Of a stretch of 64,000 nt of DNA, positions 34,746-47,200 are shown piece by piece; the stretch's first letter is position 1, and the number at the start of each line of letters is the position of its first letter. The notes beneath the pieces were generated by a model that did no database searches, was not told the origin of the DNA, and worked only from the letters and a program-made list of their open reading frames with translations. The DNA lies in the NCBI GenBank assembly GCA_030435675.1, contig CM059624.1, positions 14,470,769 through 14,534,768 on the forward strand, read 5' to 3'. The translations under genes and the position numbers were made by a program. The DNA comes from Steinernema hermaphroditum (taxonomy: Eukaryota; Nematoda; Chromadorea; Rhabditida; Steinernematidae).

Positions 34746-37648
34746 GGATCTCTGAAATGTCCAGAACAGTTTTGTTAATCAGAAGATGAAGTAAGCGCGT
34801 CACGTTTACTTTCAAAAGACATAAAGAAGGCAGTCGCATGGAAGGACACACAGCCCAAGGCCCTTGGCGATACAACCTATATGCTTTCTCCTATCGGTCA
34901 AGCTGACTAAGATTGCATATGTAGATATTCACTGATTTGGCCGGCCGCATGATGAATGTATAAGCAAACATTCATGACTAGTCCAAATAAGAGATCGCCT
35001 GAGCAAAAACTACGTGGCATTCCTGGGGTTGGCGCTAATCCGGAGGGATTTGTTTCTTCACTAGCCTACGCCCTCATTTGTAAATTAGTTTACAAATGAA
35101 GTTGGTGTTTGGTCTAGTTAAGACAAAGCCGAATTACGCTAAAATCGGCAAAATCTTGATTGGATGGATAGCACTAGAGAAATACGGCCTCAAATGAGAG
35201 CGCGAAGAATGTCGCCGGCGTTCATTGCAAATTTGTTAAAAATAGCAAAACGATTGAAGACGCATCGAAGACTAGGGCCGTCTTCCAAGAGTGCTATGAA
35301 GATCTTGAGGTAATTCCCGCACTGCTTTGTGGAAATACGATATATTTCAATGCCTATTTCCCAAATAGTGATCCCATTGAGCACGCCAGAAAAGTACAAT
35401 ATTTGACAACATTCTTTACATTCCCATTTTCGGGCACATTTCAGAGCAGGTTTTCAAACAAGGATGGCTTCTTGAAGCTATCTTTGAGTGACAACAATTT
35501 CACCTACACTAACACAAAGCACAGTCCGTAAACAAGAGGGAAAATACAACCAGAGATGCCAACTGAGCCTGAGCCGAGCCGGCTCGGCTCCGATTGCGAA
35601 ATCAACCCGAATCGGCATCTCTTAATACAACATTTACCACCTTTTTGGCTACCTCTCAGATCACATTTAGGAGCAATAAGGACAGCTTCCCAGCCGCTTG
35701 AGTGTGGATTTTCAAAGCTACTCTACAATTCCAGAAATGTGCATGAATATGAGAAGCGCTATAGAAACGAAATTGTGCATGTTTCTTGCTCGTTTGCGCT
35801 CTCCGTCGCACCAGTTTCTTCATGAGGGGTCAAGAGCGATATATGTAACTCATCGGTTGTAGGAAAATTGAGCACTGGAATATTCTGTGGCTCAATATTC
35901 CGGGGGTCAATTTTCCTAGATTCAATCTTCACATCATCAACTTATCTCAGTTGTCCACCTGTAAAAATATTGTCATTTACTCGACAAACTCCTCGGCGTA
36001 TTCGGTGTGATCACTTCTTTGACTCCTAGCGCCTTACAATTTAAGTTTGTTTGCTCAGACGGGCATCGTACTGATAACACTGAAGATTTCTGGCGGTTGT
36101 CACGCCAGCTACAGTGACCGAATGCATGAAGTGTCAGCGGGAATAAGACAGCGCTTTGCCTGCGGACACTGTCTTATTCCTGTGAGAGAAGTAGACTTTT
36201 CAGGTTATAGTATTTATAGTTAAAATATAGAAATGAGATAGCGAGCATTCAGGGATGGCACAGAGCTCACGAAGCGGCGGGAACCCCTCTGAAGAAGCTC
36301 CCAGATCGCTATCGATAATCGAGAACCGTACTACTCTGACTCGATGTGAAATTCTGTTCTATCAGCATGAATTCCTTCATCAAAAACAAATCCAACGAAT
36401 TCTGTAATTCCCTATATCTCAATTCCTCACTTCCGAGCGAAAAAAAAACTTCGCGTCACAGGCGGAAGGGAACGCGAACGCCCTCAAGCAACAAGACTGC
36501 TCACAGCGCCACGAGTCTCCATAGTAACTCCACTCGCGGAACTCTTCCTTTGGCTAAGGTTGGCGCGTCAACAACAGATTTCAAATAGGACGAACAGGTA
36601 ACGTGCCAATCGGCTCTGGGACCTGAGCGTCGGTGCACGGATTAGGAACGCGCGCTTGGGCACAGGAATGGCGGCTCGAGGCGACCGCGCTCGTCCGACC
36701 GGAGGCCATTGCCGTATAGCCAAAGTGAATTGGCGCGCCATGAGAGCGCCGGCGAGCGACGCGGACAATGCGGTGACGAAAAGTGCGACGGAAAGGCCAA
36801 AATCAGTCAATAAAATTGTTCGCCTTTCGTCACAAGATACGTGGAATTTTGAAAGAACGTCATAATTAGTCAGCTTTATTTGCTAAAAAATAACAAAATA
36901 CGGTTGTATGTAAACAGAAGAAGGGCAAGACGAACATGAAGAGAAGGCGCTGTCAACAGGCACGACACCCTGCTCGGAATACAAGCCCCTTATCAGGACG
37001 CATTCCTTATATTGTATTCCAATACCAGAACATGAATCGATGGGTAACACCATCGGCCGGCCGTAGAATCAGGCATAAAACCGGCTAGTGCTTTGTGGTG
37101 GACACCACTAGGCAGGCTGGAACTTGCCGTAACCTTTTTCAACACAAAAAAGGTTTGTAATCAGATACGCAAATAGCACGTGGTCTTCCGAAAAGTGTGC
37201 TCTCCAGCGCTTTCTGCGAGCACACCTATGACATGGCTCTATGGCACTAACTACAGAGCATCCAAGAGCGTAATAATCAAGCTTCTAAAAGGCTCTGTTT
37301 TGAAGCACAGGCTAGAACATGGGACTATGCCATCCAGCATCAAATGCTTAACCAAAACAGAACATCATGGGTCCAGTCTGAACGTATGTAAACGAAAACG
37401 TATACGAAAAACATGAAAAATAACAGGCTTCCTTCCTTTACCGCTAAGATGGTCGACCTAAGGCACAAGCTTTAGAAGTACGTCAGACTTGTTGACTGCT
37501 TTTCAAAACGGCAACTCTCCAATAGAAGCGTTTATAATGTATTTTACATAGTGCATAGATACAAATATGTCATAGCTAAGAGGTTCACCGTAGTAGAGAG
37601 GCGGGTTTATATGTCAGACAATAGCCCAAAGACCCTTTTGTCGACGTT
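34746..37648. other. Long intergenic spacer without a supported gene
   Basis: About 2.9 kb holds only short open frames lacking splice partners. The one clear structure is the palindromic element at 35552-35622. Around 36100-36190, GACAGCGCTTTGCCTGCGGACACTGTC is partly self-complementary. Confidence 0.45.
35552..35622. repeat. Short palindromic MITE with AGAGATGCC ends
   Basis: This 71-base near-palindrome runs from AGAGATGCCAACTGAGCC to GAATCGGCATCTCT, with the core GAGCCGAGCCGGCTCGGCTC. It shares its termini with 25774-26046; a further related block (GGCTCGGCTCCGGCTCAGTT) lies at about 42017-42036 in an intron of the KANSL3-like gene. Confidence 0.65.
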
Positions 37649-39649
37649 TCAAAAACATTCGTCAACCTCGTCATCATCGTCGATATCGAAAACGTCTCTA
37701 GGAATGCCCTTCCATCTTTTGCTCGACTGTATTCTGGGATCACGGTAGTCGGGGAAGTATTTGGTGATTAGGTCGTTCATTTGAGTATGGAATATGTCGC
37801 TCTGCTCGGAAACGTATCCCTTTTCGGATGTTGTCAGTTGGGCCATGGAGACCTTGTGCACGTCCTGAAAATTGCATTGGATAAACCCATATCATTATAG
37901 TGGTACCTACCCTCATGTGACATTTCAAACTACGATTAAGCAGCATTTTGTCACAGCCGACTTTTGGACACAAAATGCGGTAGTCCTCGTGCTTGCCAAC
38001 GTGGTACTTGAGTATGGATGGTCGACTTCCGGCTAATTTGAATTGCTTATGACATTCGTTGCACTGAAAATACGGAGTTACATGCATGATAGACTTGCTA
38101 TGTCATAGAAGAGAGGTGCGTTAAAAGCATATTTCTGATGCTTTCACTAAAATTAAGGTCATACATTCCACAGGTGGTTCATCAATTATAACAGCGAGGC
38201 CACTTTCTTGAGCTGTTATAGACCCGAATTTGACTACATTGTCCAAATTCGTCGCTATTCGTCGAGAGGACCCAAACAATGTGTTTCGATCCTAACAGAG
38301 AAACGACACCACCAGTGAATAACAGCTTACAAGAAAAGGTTACAACGTGACCCAGTCAATATCGCCGAAATTTGGAGATCCGATAGATTTTAGGGGATCT
38401 TGGAGACGACGCTGCCCAAGATCTATCATACTGTGACCTTTCTCTGGTACTGTCACGTATGCTATAAACGTACCTCGTATACTTCTTCTTTTTCTGGAGA
38501 TCGTTTTGGGCGTTTTCTCGTTATGATACTGTTGAATCGTTCCAGTAGCTGTCCACCGGAAACACTGGGAGTCGGGAAGCATTCGCTCACACGTGGACTT
38601 GATCTAAACCACACTGACAATGTCTCGCATTGCCTCCAGCGACATACCCTTGGCTTTCGATAGCGTCGTCATCTAGGGTGTTGTTCTGGTCGACAGCTTG
38701 TTGATAGCTTTCGGGAACCTCATCGGGGGAGTTTCTGAAGACGAGAAGAATTGCTAGATCATCTAGATTGTCGTTTGGGGTGCAACCTACCTTTCGCTTT
38801 TAACATCCGAAGATCTGCTAGCCATGGCTTCGGATGCTGCCGTTGCCGCCTTTCTTCTTGTTCGAAGGACAATAATTTTTTGGCTAAAGATACAAAGTGA
38901 TCATCGAAATGATAATAATGTTACCTCGAAGATTGAGATGCATCAACAATGGATCTTTTGGAAGACGACGACGAATTCGAGCTAGTACTTGGTTGTTCAG
39001 GGTGATTAAAATCGTTAAAGTGGGCAGCATTGGATGGCGTGTTAACATTGATTGTTGATTTTTCCAAAGCTCTTCGAAGTGTGGAGTTCTCGAGTTCTAG
39101 CTGAAATATAATGTATGGATGAAAGGATATAAGATTTGGTCATTTCGAGATAGCATGAATGAGCTGGGCCTAGGGCAGTAACATATAAATAAGTTAGAGA
39201 GCGACTCAAGAACTGCTAGTGTACTTGCTTATAGTCTCTCAGATAGGGAATCCTTTTCAACAGGTGGTTATCGTTTTCTGGTAACGAGCTAAAGGTTTCT
39301 GCCTCTTTGCACTTCTCCTTCCACGAAGCCAGTTCCTTCCTCAGGCACTTGGACGAGGAGCAGATCTGTACGATGGAAGATAACCAAGTTTAACGAATTT
39401 GCTGGCCAAGGTCCCCAAACTATTGATTAAAGCTAAGCACTCAGAAGGTAGTTCTCAGAATTTCATCCTCAAGTACTTGCTGATACCAACGGTGCCTCCT
39501 ATAACTCTCACAAAGGTCTGTACCTCTTTACACTTCGCCTTCCACGAAGCCAGTTCTTTCTTCAATATCCTGTTCTTCTTGAAAAGTTTCCTCTCCCGTC
39601 TGAAGATGACATCGTCATCGGAATCGGTTCCGCTACCCGAATCGGTCAT
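37649..39649 (-). CDS. Coiled-coil and C2H2-type zinc-finger protein, about nine exons (about 400 aa)
   Basis: Exons are 39649-39524, 39365-39225, 39100-38925, 38883-38791, 38734-38648, 38564-38474, 38291-38172, 38063-37911 and 37864-37649; all phases agree. The N-terminus is acidic (DSGSGTDSDDD), then the basic coiled coil ELASWKAKCKE, repeated by the next exon as ELASWKEKCKE, an internal exon duplication. A Ser-rich region (SSNSSSSSKRS) and a basic stretch (ITRKRPKRSPEK) follow, the latter a possible nuclear signal. The C-terminal part has CNECHKQF...KYHVGKH and CPKVGCDKM...KCHMR|DVH, two C2H2-like fingers, the second split by an intron. An acidic tail (DIDDDDEVDE) ends it. Exon 7 uses a weak GTGGAA donor. 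If it is wrong, the 5' part ends near 38390 and the finger exons are a separate gene. A DNA- or RNA-binding role is likely. Confidence 0.68.
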
Positions 39650-39899
39650 TCTGAAAATGGCAGCTTGAAGATTCGTAATCGACACACATCATGCAATCCT
39701 CGATGCATCGCTTAAAGATACCGCCCGCGTGTTCGGCCGAACCTGCGATAATTATGATAAACAACAGTGTCGTTCGCGCCAGAAACAGCATCGCTCGGCG
39801 GAAAGCGGAGAACTTGGTGAGATGTGGAAACGAGGGAAGCGTATAATGGTAAGAGATAGAAATTTAAATGAGGCGTAGTGCAGTGCTTTACCTCATCGA

Positions 39900-40172
39900 T
39901 TAGCCGAGTGAACAGGAGAGAAGTAGATGTGTGTTTTCGGCTTTGGCGCGTTTCTTTAACTGTGCTGAAACGAGCCGTAGATCGGTAATCTGAGAAGAGA
40001 ATAAAGGAGTACATAAGTGACAGCTGTTTGCTTGATTTTTTTTAAATCTTTCGGCTTGAAACAGTATGTCAAGGTGCGTAACGTAAGCCTGTTTTTCAGC
40101 CACAAAGACCCGGATGATTTCCTGGCTTTTATGTTGTTTTTCCGTACCGGCATGTTGGCCAGCCATCCTCAC
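39900..40172 (-). CDS. Candidate small coiled-coil protein, two exons (59 aa)
   Basis: Exon 1 is 40172-40083 and exon 2 is 39989-39900, each 90 bases, joined by a phase-0 intron with an unusual GTTACG donor and a good TTCTCAG acceptor. The joined product has a helical centre (QEIIRVFVAEKQAY then ITDLRLVSAQLKKRAKAE) resembling the mini-genes at 389-646 and 34397-34745 in plan. The frame also stays open across the intron, so the splice is not certain. Evidence is weaker than for the other two. Confidence 0.42.
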   Translation of the reverse strand: MRMAGQHAGTEKQHKSQEIIRVFVAEKQAYVTHLDILFQAERFKKNQANSCHLCTPLFSSQITDLRLVSAQLKKRAKAENTHLLLSCSLG

Positions 40173-41206
40173 ACTGTGTTTGCCCCTTGCTATTGATGGT
40201 GAGAAATCGCGCGGCTCGTGCAGACAACAAAAGTGTGCGAGTCAAAAGTCACACTTCGCACCAGATGTTCTTTGGCCTTTGCTTGCGTTAAGTGCGATCG
40301 CGGTTCATGAAATATCTCTCTATGAAGCCGAGTTTTTCAGTGCTTTTGTGTTGAACCGTTCGAACTTGAGCTTTGTCTTTCTTATCTATCTTAATGGGAA
40401 CATCTCTTCCTTGTGTTGTTCAGGAAAGCGATGCGCAACGCCGCCAAACGTCTACACATCCAGACGGCTAGGGATGCACGTACATAATCGGGAGAAGAAC
40501 AGCAGGGTCATAACTTTTACGGCGTGAAAGTGCACGGTGGAAAGACCCAAGAAAAGGGGGTGCAGTTGAAATCGGCGGATCAGAAAAGGGGGATCTATTA
40601 CTGTGAACTGTTGTTTTGGTCATCAACTGCTCCAAATAAGGAACGACAAAAGTAAACGTTGGCTGACTGAGTTCTGATATCACTAAAAGAGGATAGATCC
40701 GCTTTGATCTTGATCATCGTTTCAAATATGTTCGCTCAGATTTGGTCTTATTTTCGGCTAAAAGAATAAGCCAGATCAAAGAGATCCAAGCCGATCCAAG
40801 AATGTACAGGAATACGATGCTGTTTTCGTTTCTGTTTTCGTCTTGTGTGCTACCTTTTACTATCGCTTTCCCACGATCTATGATGCCTGAGATTGGCCGA
40901 CTTCTTCACATTGATGAATTCCACAAAATTTATCACTCCTTTATGGGATATGGGTCTTATTTGTCTTCTATTCACTTATCTGTCCTTTGTACCTTCGCAA
41001 ACTAATAAAATAACGCCACTGTTAATATTATATCCCGCCCCCACATTCAACCGCCTTGGCGCCTCTTTGCCTCCCGGCACGCTCACCCTGCGCCCGCCCA
41101 CAACGACTGGGCGCGAAGGCGATTCAGCATTGCATCCGCATGCGATGCAGCTGCCGGTTTGCCGTCGATAAAAGTGATTCCGCGCGCTAGTTCTCGAGTT
41201 TCGACG
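40173..41206. other. Promoter region of the KANSL3-like gene
   Basis: About 1 kb lies between divergent genes. A GC-rich block (41035-41110) just upstream of the start codon contrasts with AT-rich DNA further out and may be the core promoter. No exon was supported. Confidence 0.4.
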
Positions 41207-44200
41207 ATGGCACCCCCATCAGAGGATTCGCAGAATCGCCGTCCCTCTCGACGACCTCCTCCCCGCTTCTCGCCGGGTCCCACACAGAAAAGTGGCGGCG
41301 GCGTTCACCCGCGAAATAAATCCGTTCCACCGCCGTCGTCCCAAGATGACGTCGTCGGCCGTGTGAAGGAGGCGTTTAGCCGAACGGTCCCCAAATTGTT
41401 ACAGCTTCCAGAAGCCGACTTCAACCTTCCCGACAGTATACTCAAGCTGAAGGTATTTTCGTGGAGAGGTGCGCCGACGCTAAATGACGTTTTGAAGATG
41501 TCATCCAAAACGCGCAGCAAGTCGAAGCCGCCGACCGAGGAGCCGAAGGAGAAGAAGACGCTCCGCAGCCGAAAGAGCGAGCCTTCCCCCAAAGGAAGGA
41601 AGTCGACGTTCTCGACGCCGAAGCTCCCAGGCGAATCTAGTCGTGGCAACGACAGTGTCATCTATTCACCAGCCGCTAAGCGTCCTCGAATCATGCCCAA
41701 AAAGTACAGAGATGAACCGGAACCTCCTGTAAGTGATCGATGTCTTTGCATTGTTATTCACTTCTTTCTTCCAGCCAAAACCCCGAAGGAAGAAGGTGCC
41801 TATCCCAGAGGATCAAGAGATCGTCTACGGTGACAATCCATTTGGAACGAGGACGATTTGGGGCGATAGGGGACCGGTGAGTATTTCATATTATATGAGC
41901 TGTATCGTAGAGACCTCGATACGGTGGTAATGAATTAAATAAGTGCTTTCGCGTTGATTTCGCAATCGGAGGTGGAGCCGGAACGGTCGGAATTGTCCCG
42001 GGACCCAGCTCGAATTCGGCTCGGCTCCGGCTCAGTTTGCATCTGTGGTAGCAAATAACCGATCTCAGCTTGCTGCAGAACGGCTATAAGTTGAGCTTTC
42101 CACAAAACCGGACTTAATGAGGGGACTCTGAGTCTCCCCTGTCTGCGAAATAGGACGCTAATGAAAGCTGCAGCATCACACAGAGGCAGCCTTCGATCGA
42201 TAGTCTGTTGACGTGGTTACCAACATCTCCATTTGTGGGCGCACCGTAATATCGATTTACCTGCTACGGGCTTCATAGACCAACCCAGACAGTGCAATTT
42301 ATTATACACAAGACTGAACACAACATTGACAGATTGCGTAGACTACGAACCTGTTTCGGTTCGACGACTGCTGGCTTGACCTCTTACTCCTGTTGTACCC
42401 TTCTTATTCGTTGTATATGGCTTCACTCATCTCACTTCTGTTCCGTAATTCCATCTTACTTTTGTATATTTCAGTCTCAGGGTAATAGCACCAAGAATGC
42501 CGCAGTGAAAAACACGATATCCCCGGAGGACGACCCAGAGTGGTCAGAATCGAGTGGATCGGACGATGAGCATCCTGAACCTAAAGTCTTAAACACGACG
42601 AAGCATCGAAATTCTGGGGGTAAATCGATGTTTTCGGTTGCAACTCCTGAAAAGGTCGCACCAGTAGATGAGGCTGCTGGAAGTAGAAAAGGATTAAGGG
42701 CAAAATCTGTTTTCGAAAACGATAGGAACGCTCCTTCTGTAACTTTCTATCGTCATCTCATTCAAGTTAATAGCATTGTTTTAGACGTCTAAAAAGAGTG
42801 ATTCTGAGTTGTTCAAAACCCCTGAACTGCCAGGTCGTAGATCGGGTGTTGGCATTGTATCCCCAGCTGGGTTAGTTAAAAGAGTGCCGAGAGGTTCGAC
42901 GGCGAACGGCGTATCTCCATCACAAAGGACACCCGAAGACCCGAATTTGAAGCCAGCGGTACGACAATCTAGGGCTCAATCTGTGCTTCCTACAAATCAA
43001 AATGAAGACTCAATACCAGTGAAGAATGCGGAATCTTTCCCATCTCCGAGACGAACTCTTAGACCCTCGAGAAGAAGCAGCAGAGCTCAGTCTATGTGCC
43101 CTAACACGGAGCACAACGGTCCCGAAAGGAAATCTGATGAATCTCCGTTAGTTTCGAAACCACAAGAACCAGAAGAAGGGGACGTCCAGCAATCCGGATC
43201 AGAAGAAGCCGCGCAACCTTCCCGAACCCTCAGATCTTCTCGAAGAAACTCTAGAGCTCAATCTGTTCAGCCGTGTCTTGGAAAAGGCGAACAACCCAAA
43301 CCACAAAAATCTCCGGCTGGTCGCGGACGATCCCGGCTTTCCAGTGAAGCGCTTCCAGCTGAAAAACCTGATCCAAAACCCGCGACAAGAAGATCTAGAG
43401 CTCAGTCGGTGTTCACCTCCATCAAGAAGGATGATTCCGCTTCTCAAGTTATGGAAGAAGGACCAACAACGGCTAGGCGATCGAGGAGATCTGCAGTAGT
43501 TTCGAAAACCGACAAGGAAGTCCCTGCGCCAAGTAGGCGATCATCCAGAGCTCAGTCGGAGTTTCCAAAAACGAGGAGAGAAGATCCGAGTCCTGCACCT
43601 TCTCCATCCCGAAGCACGCTCAGATCTTCTAGAAGGAGCACCCGAGCACAGTCTGTGCTTCCCCCAAACGTTGCAGAAACGCAATCTCGTGGATCAGTGG
43701 TAGTTTCGAAGCAGGATGCATCTGTGAAAGAGAAAGGTCGGAGACAGTCCAGAGCACAATCTGTATGCCCCAGCTCAAGCAAGAAATCGAGAGTGTCCAC
43801 TACAGCTTCTGGACCTCAAGAAGTCGGTCCCAATCCGAACTCAAAGGCTGATGGTACGAAGACGACCCCAAAAACGAGGCAGGCAAGAGCTCAAACTGTT
43901 GCCAAAGAACAACCAGCCTCGGATCGCCGCCACAGTACTCGAAGCAAGTCACGAGTATCCAGTGCAAGTCCACAAGACATCTTAAAGCCTAGTCCAAAGG
44001 CGAAGAGAAACACCAGGGCCAAATCCACCTTCCAATGCGTATCTGACGAACCGAGTTCTTCTAAATTCGAAAAGACGACAGAGAAGAGCACGCTTGAATC
44101 AAAAACATCGCCTAAGACAAAAACTCTTTTCCGATCAGCTGCTTCTGATGAGCTCGACACAATTCAGATAGCGAAAATCAGTCCCAATGAAGTTGAGCAG

Positions 44201-47200
44201 CACGAGAAGCCAACGAGCAGAAACGCCGACCATGTAGATGCAGAAACCGAAACGCCTACACCAAAACGGAATAAAAGAGCTGCATCTGTGCGTCCCAGTA
44301 ACCCGGAGCAGAATAAACCACTAAGAAGATCTCAAAGATCCACGGCAAGTTCGCAGCCGGAAGAGGCACAACCACAGAGTCGAGTAGAGTCCGACACTCC
44401 AGAAACGAAGGATGAATCTGCTAGACGCACCCTCAGACCTTCAAGAAGAAGCACTCGAGCTCAATCTGTATTTCCCCACGACGGTGCAGAGGCTAAATCA
44501 AGCATCTCCCAAGCTGCGCCAAAAGCAAATACACAGAAGGCGAGAAAAAGCCGGGCACAATCTGTGTTTCCTACTTCGTCCACGGAAACTGATCCTCCGA
44601 CAACATCGGCAAACACAAAGTTACCGAGATCTCAACCTAGAAGAATGAGTGTTCGATCGATCAAGAAAGAAGGCCGAGCCAATAACGAAGAAGAATCGAA
44701 CAACCCGCATCCGAACGACAATAAAAAAGCAGGGGATGAGAGTGCAGATCATAATCTGTCATCAGCACAAGGCAACGTGGACGAACCTCATTCTGAGCAG
44801 CCGAAAGAAGGCAGAGAAGTCGCTCAACCTGAAGAAGAACCGAAGACTACGAGACCAAGACGATCTGCAAGAGCTCAGTCAGTAGCTCTGGCCAAATCCG
44901 ACCCTAAGAAGCCGGAATCCGTCAAACGAATGCCCACTCGATCTAGGAAAGCCGTGAAGCAGGAAGAGTCGTCTAAGATTGACGAACCCATGGAGATGAC
45001 ACATTCGCAGCTGCATGACATCGAGACACAAGCTGCGAAGACTCGATCATCAGAGGAAGAACCAATCGAACAAAGCCTTTCCGCCGATCCCAAAGGGCAC
45101 CCAGCATCAGCTTCTAAGCCGGCTGTTTCATCACCTGAAATCCTAAATCCTGTGACCGAAAATAACCATAAGCTTCCTGCCAAACAGGCAGATCCGCCAG
45201 CCATGTCCGGCTTTGAGGAATCTGATCCCGAGGATGCTCCCACTGTAAAGCGCGATGAAGTCCAGGTTTCAGATGCTTATGAGACACCCAAAAAAGGCGT
45301 AGGTACTCCCGAAACAAAACGTCCAGAACTGGACAGCCCCTCTGCAGATGAAAATTCTAAACCTGAAGGGTCAGATCCTGATGTAGTATTCATTGAGCCT
45401 AAAAAAGTAAGAACTCGCCTCTACAAACTAAACTTCCCCTTTAGCGAACTGTACTAATCACCTCTTGTTTCAGCCCGTCGAAACTGGACCTCCTGTTCCG
45501 TTCAAAGGACAGACACGAGCTCAATACAATGCTTTGAATCCATTCGTAGCTCCTCCTTGCGACCTGGAAGTCAACGCACGTCTAAAGGACGTGTACGTTC
45601 AACCTGAGGACGAGGACGAATTCATCAACCAGATCGCGAGTGAGCCGTTACCGTTCGAACTGCGAGAGGTACGTTCCATGAATGACTTAGAGGGGATTAG
45701 TGGCATGGGAAGATAATAGTCTGAAGTTGAAGAACCCACATGTAATCTGATGCTTAGACGCAAGGTATGCATGATTTGCTATCCTAGGGGGCCTTATCTA
45801 GTTCTAAAAAACTCCAGGGTTTCCTGAGTATGTTTTCCCAATTGATTCTGTTAGCCGCCTACTCGATTTGAATCATTTTTGTCCTATATGTGAATGACGT
45901 AGATCACCACCTAACAACAACTAGAAAAGTAATATAGCTGCGCCTGCGCCAGACCAAAAACGCACTTTAGCCATCATAACAGACCTGCGTAATACATATC
46001 CTTTTATGAAGGCTTCGCTATTCAGCTTCAAGTTTCACCCTTATACACATACTTTTTCAGAAACCTTCTACATCAAGAACCACCTTAAGGCCATCCCGCA
46101 GAGAATCTGCAAAGTCACCCAAAAAGACTCCGTCCGCGCCGAAGAAGGAGGCTGCTCCAAAGAAGAACACTCCATCGAAGAAGGAGACAGCCGCCGCAAA
46201 GGTGGAAAAGGAAGAGTCACCGAAGGCGACTCCTCCATCGAAACCACCAAGGAAGGCGCCCACAAATATCACGCCTAACAAGCCTTCGCAGAAGAAGACC
46301 CCCGTGATGAAGAAGGAAGAGCCTGAGGAACCTGAAGAGGAAGAAGAGCCTCAGGCAGAGGAGCCTCCAGCCCCAAAGACCCCGAAAGGCCGAGGAGGAC
46401 GCAAGTCAGCGGCCAAGACGACCCCCGTAAAAACCGAGGACGGAGCGGATTTTCGAATGCCGGAACCTGTAGTGCGTGAGCTGACCCCTGCAGCTTCAGG
46501 TTCCGGGCGCCCTCAACGACAGAGGAAGATCCCTGCGAAATTCAGCGAAGACGTCGTGCTCGAGTCGGCGGTTCTCAACAATTCGGTTCCCGAATTGAGG
46601 AAGGAGCCGAAGACGAGGCCGACGAGGACACAGAGAAAGAGTATGTCGGTTGCTCCAGATGGTAAGATTCTAATCGCCTCTCTCCTTTATCTACAGAGAA
46701 TGCTTTAGAACCGAAGAAACCGAAACGCAAAAGTATATGTGAACCGGAGACTCCCAAGGAAGATTCGGTTCCATGCGCTCCACACGAGGAAGTCGTTCCA
46801 GATGAGACTAAAGATCCCAAAGAAGAGGCTACTTCTCCAGATGAACTCCCCGAGACAGTGGCTCCTGAGCCTACTGTAGAGGAAGCGCCTATGCCAGAAG
46901 CTCCGGCCGAGAAAACCGCAGAAGCCACCCCGGAGACAAAAGTCGAGGACACTACTGTTGTCGAATCGGACATTTCCAAAGAAACTCCATCTAATGAAGC
47001 AACATCAGCCAGCGAGCCCGCACATGAACCGGCGGAATCTGATGTCAAAGCCGACATCATCCCATTCGCCATTGAAATTCCAAAAATGGAGGAAGAAGAT
47101 CTGGCTGCATTAGAGTCTTCGTCTTCCTCGGAGACGCTCCTCGCTACAGCTCCCAATTCAAGCGTTCGCTCATCAGGAAGAGTTCGCAAGAAGCCGCCAG

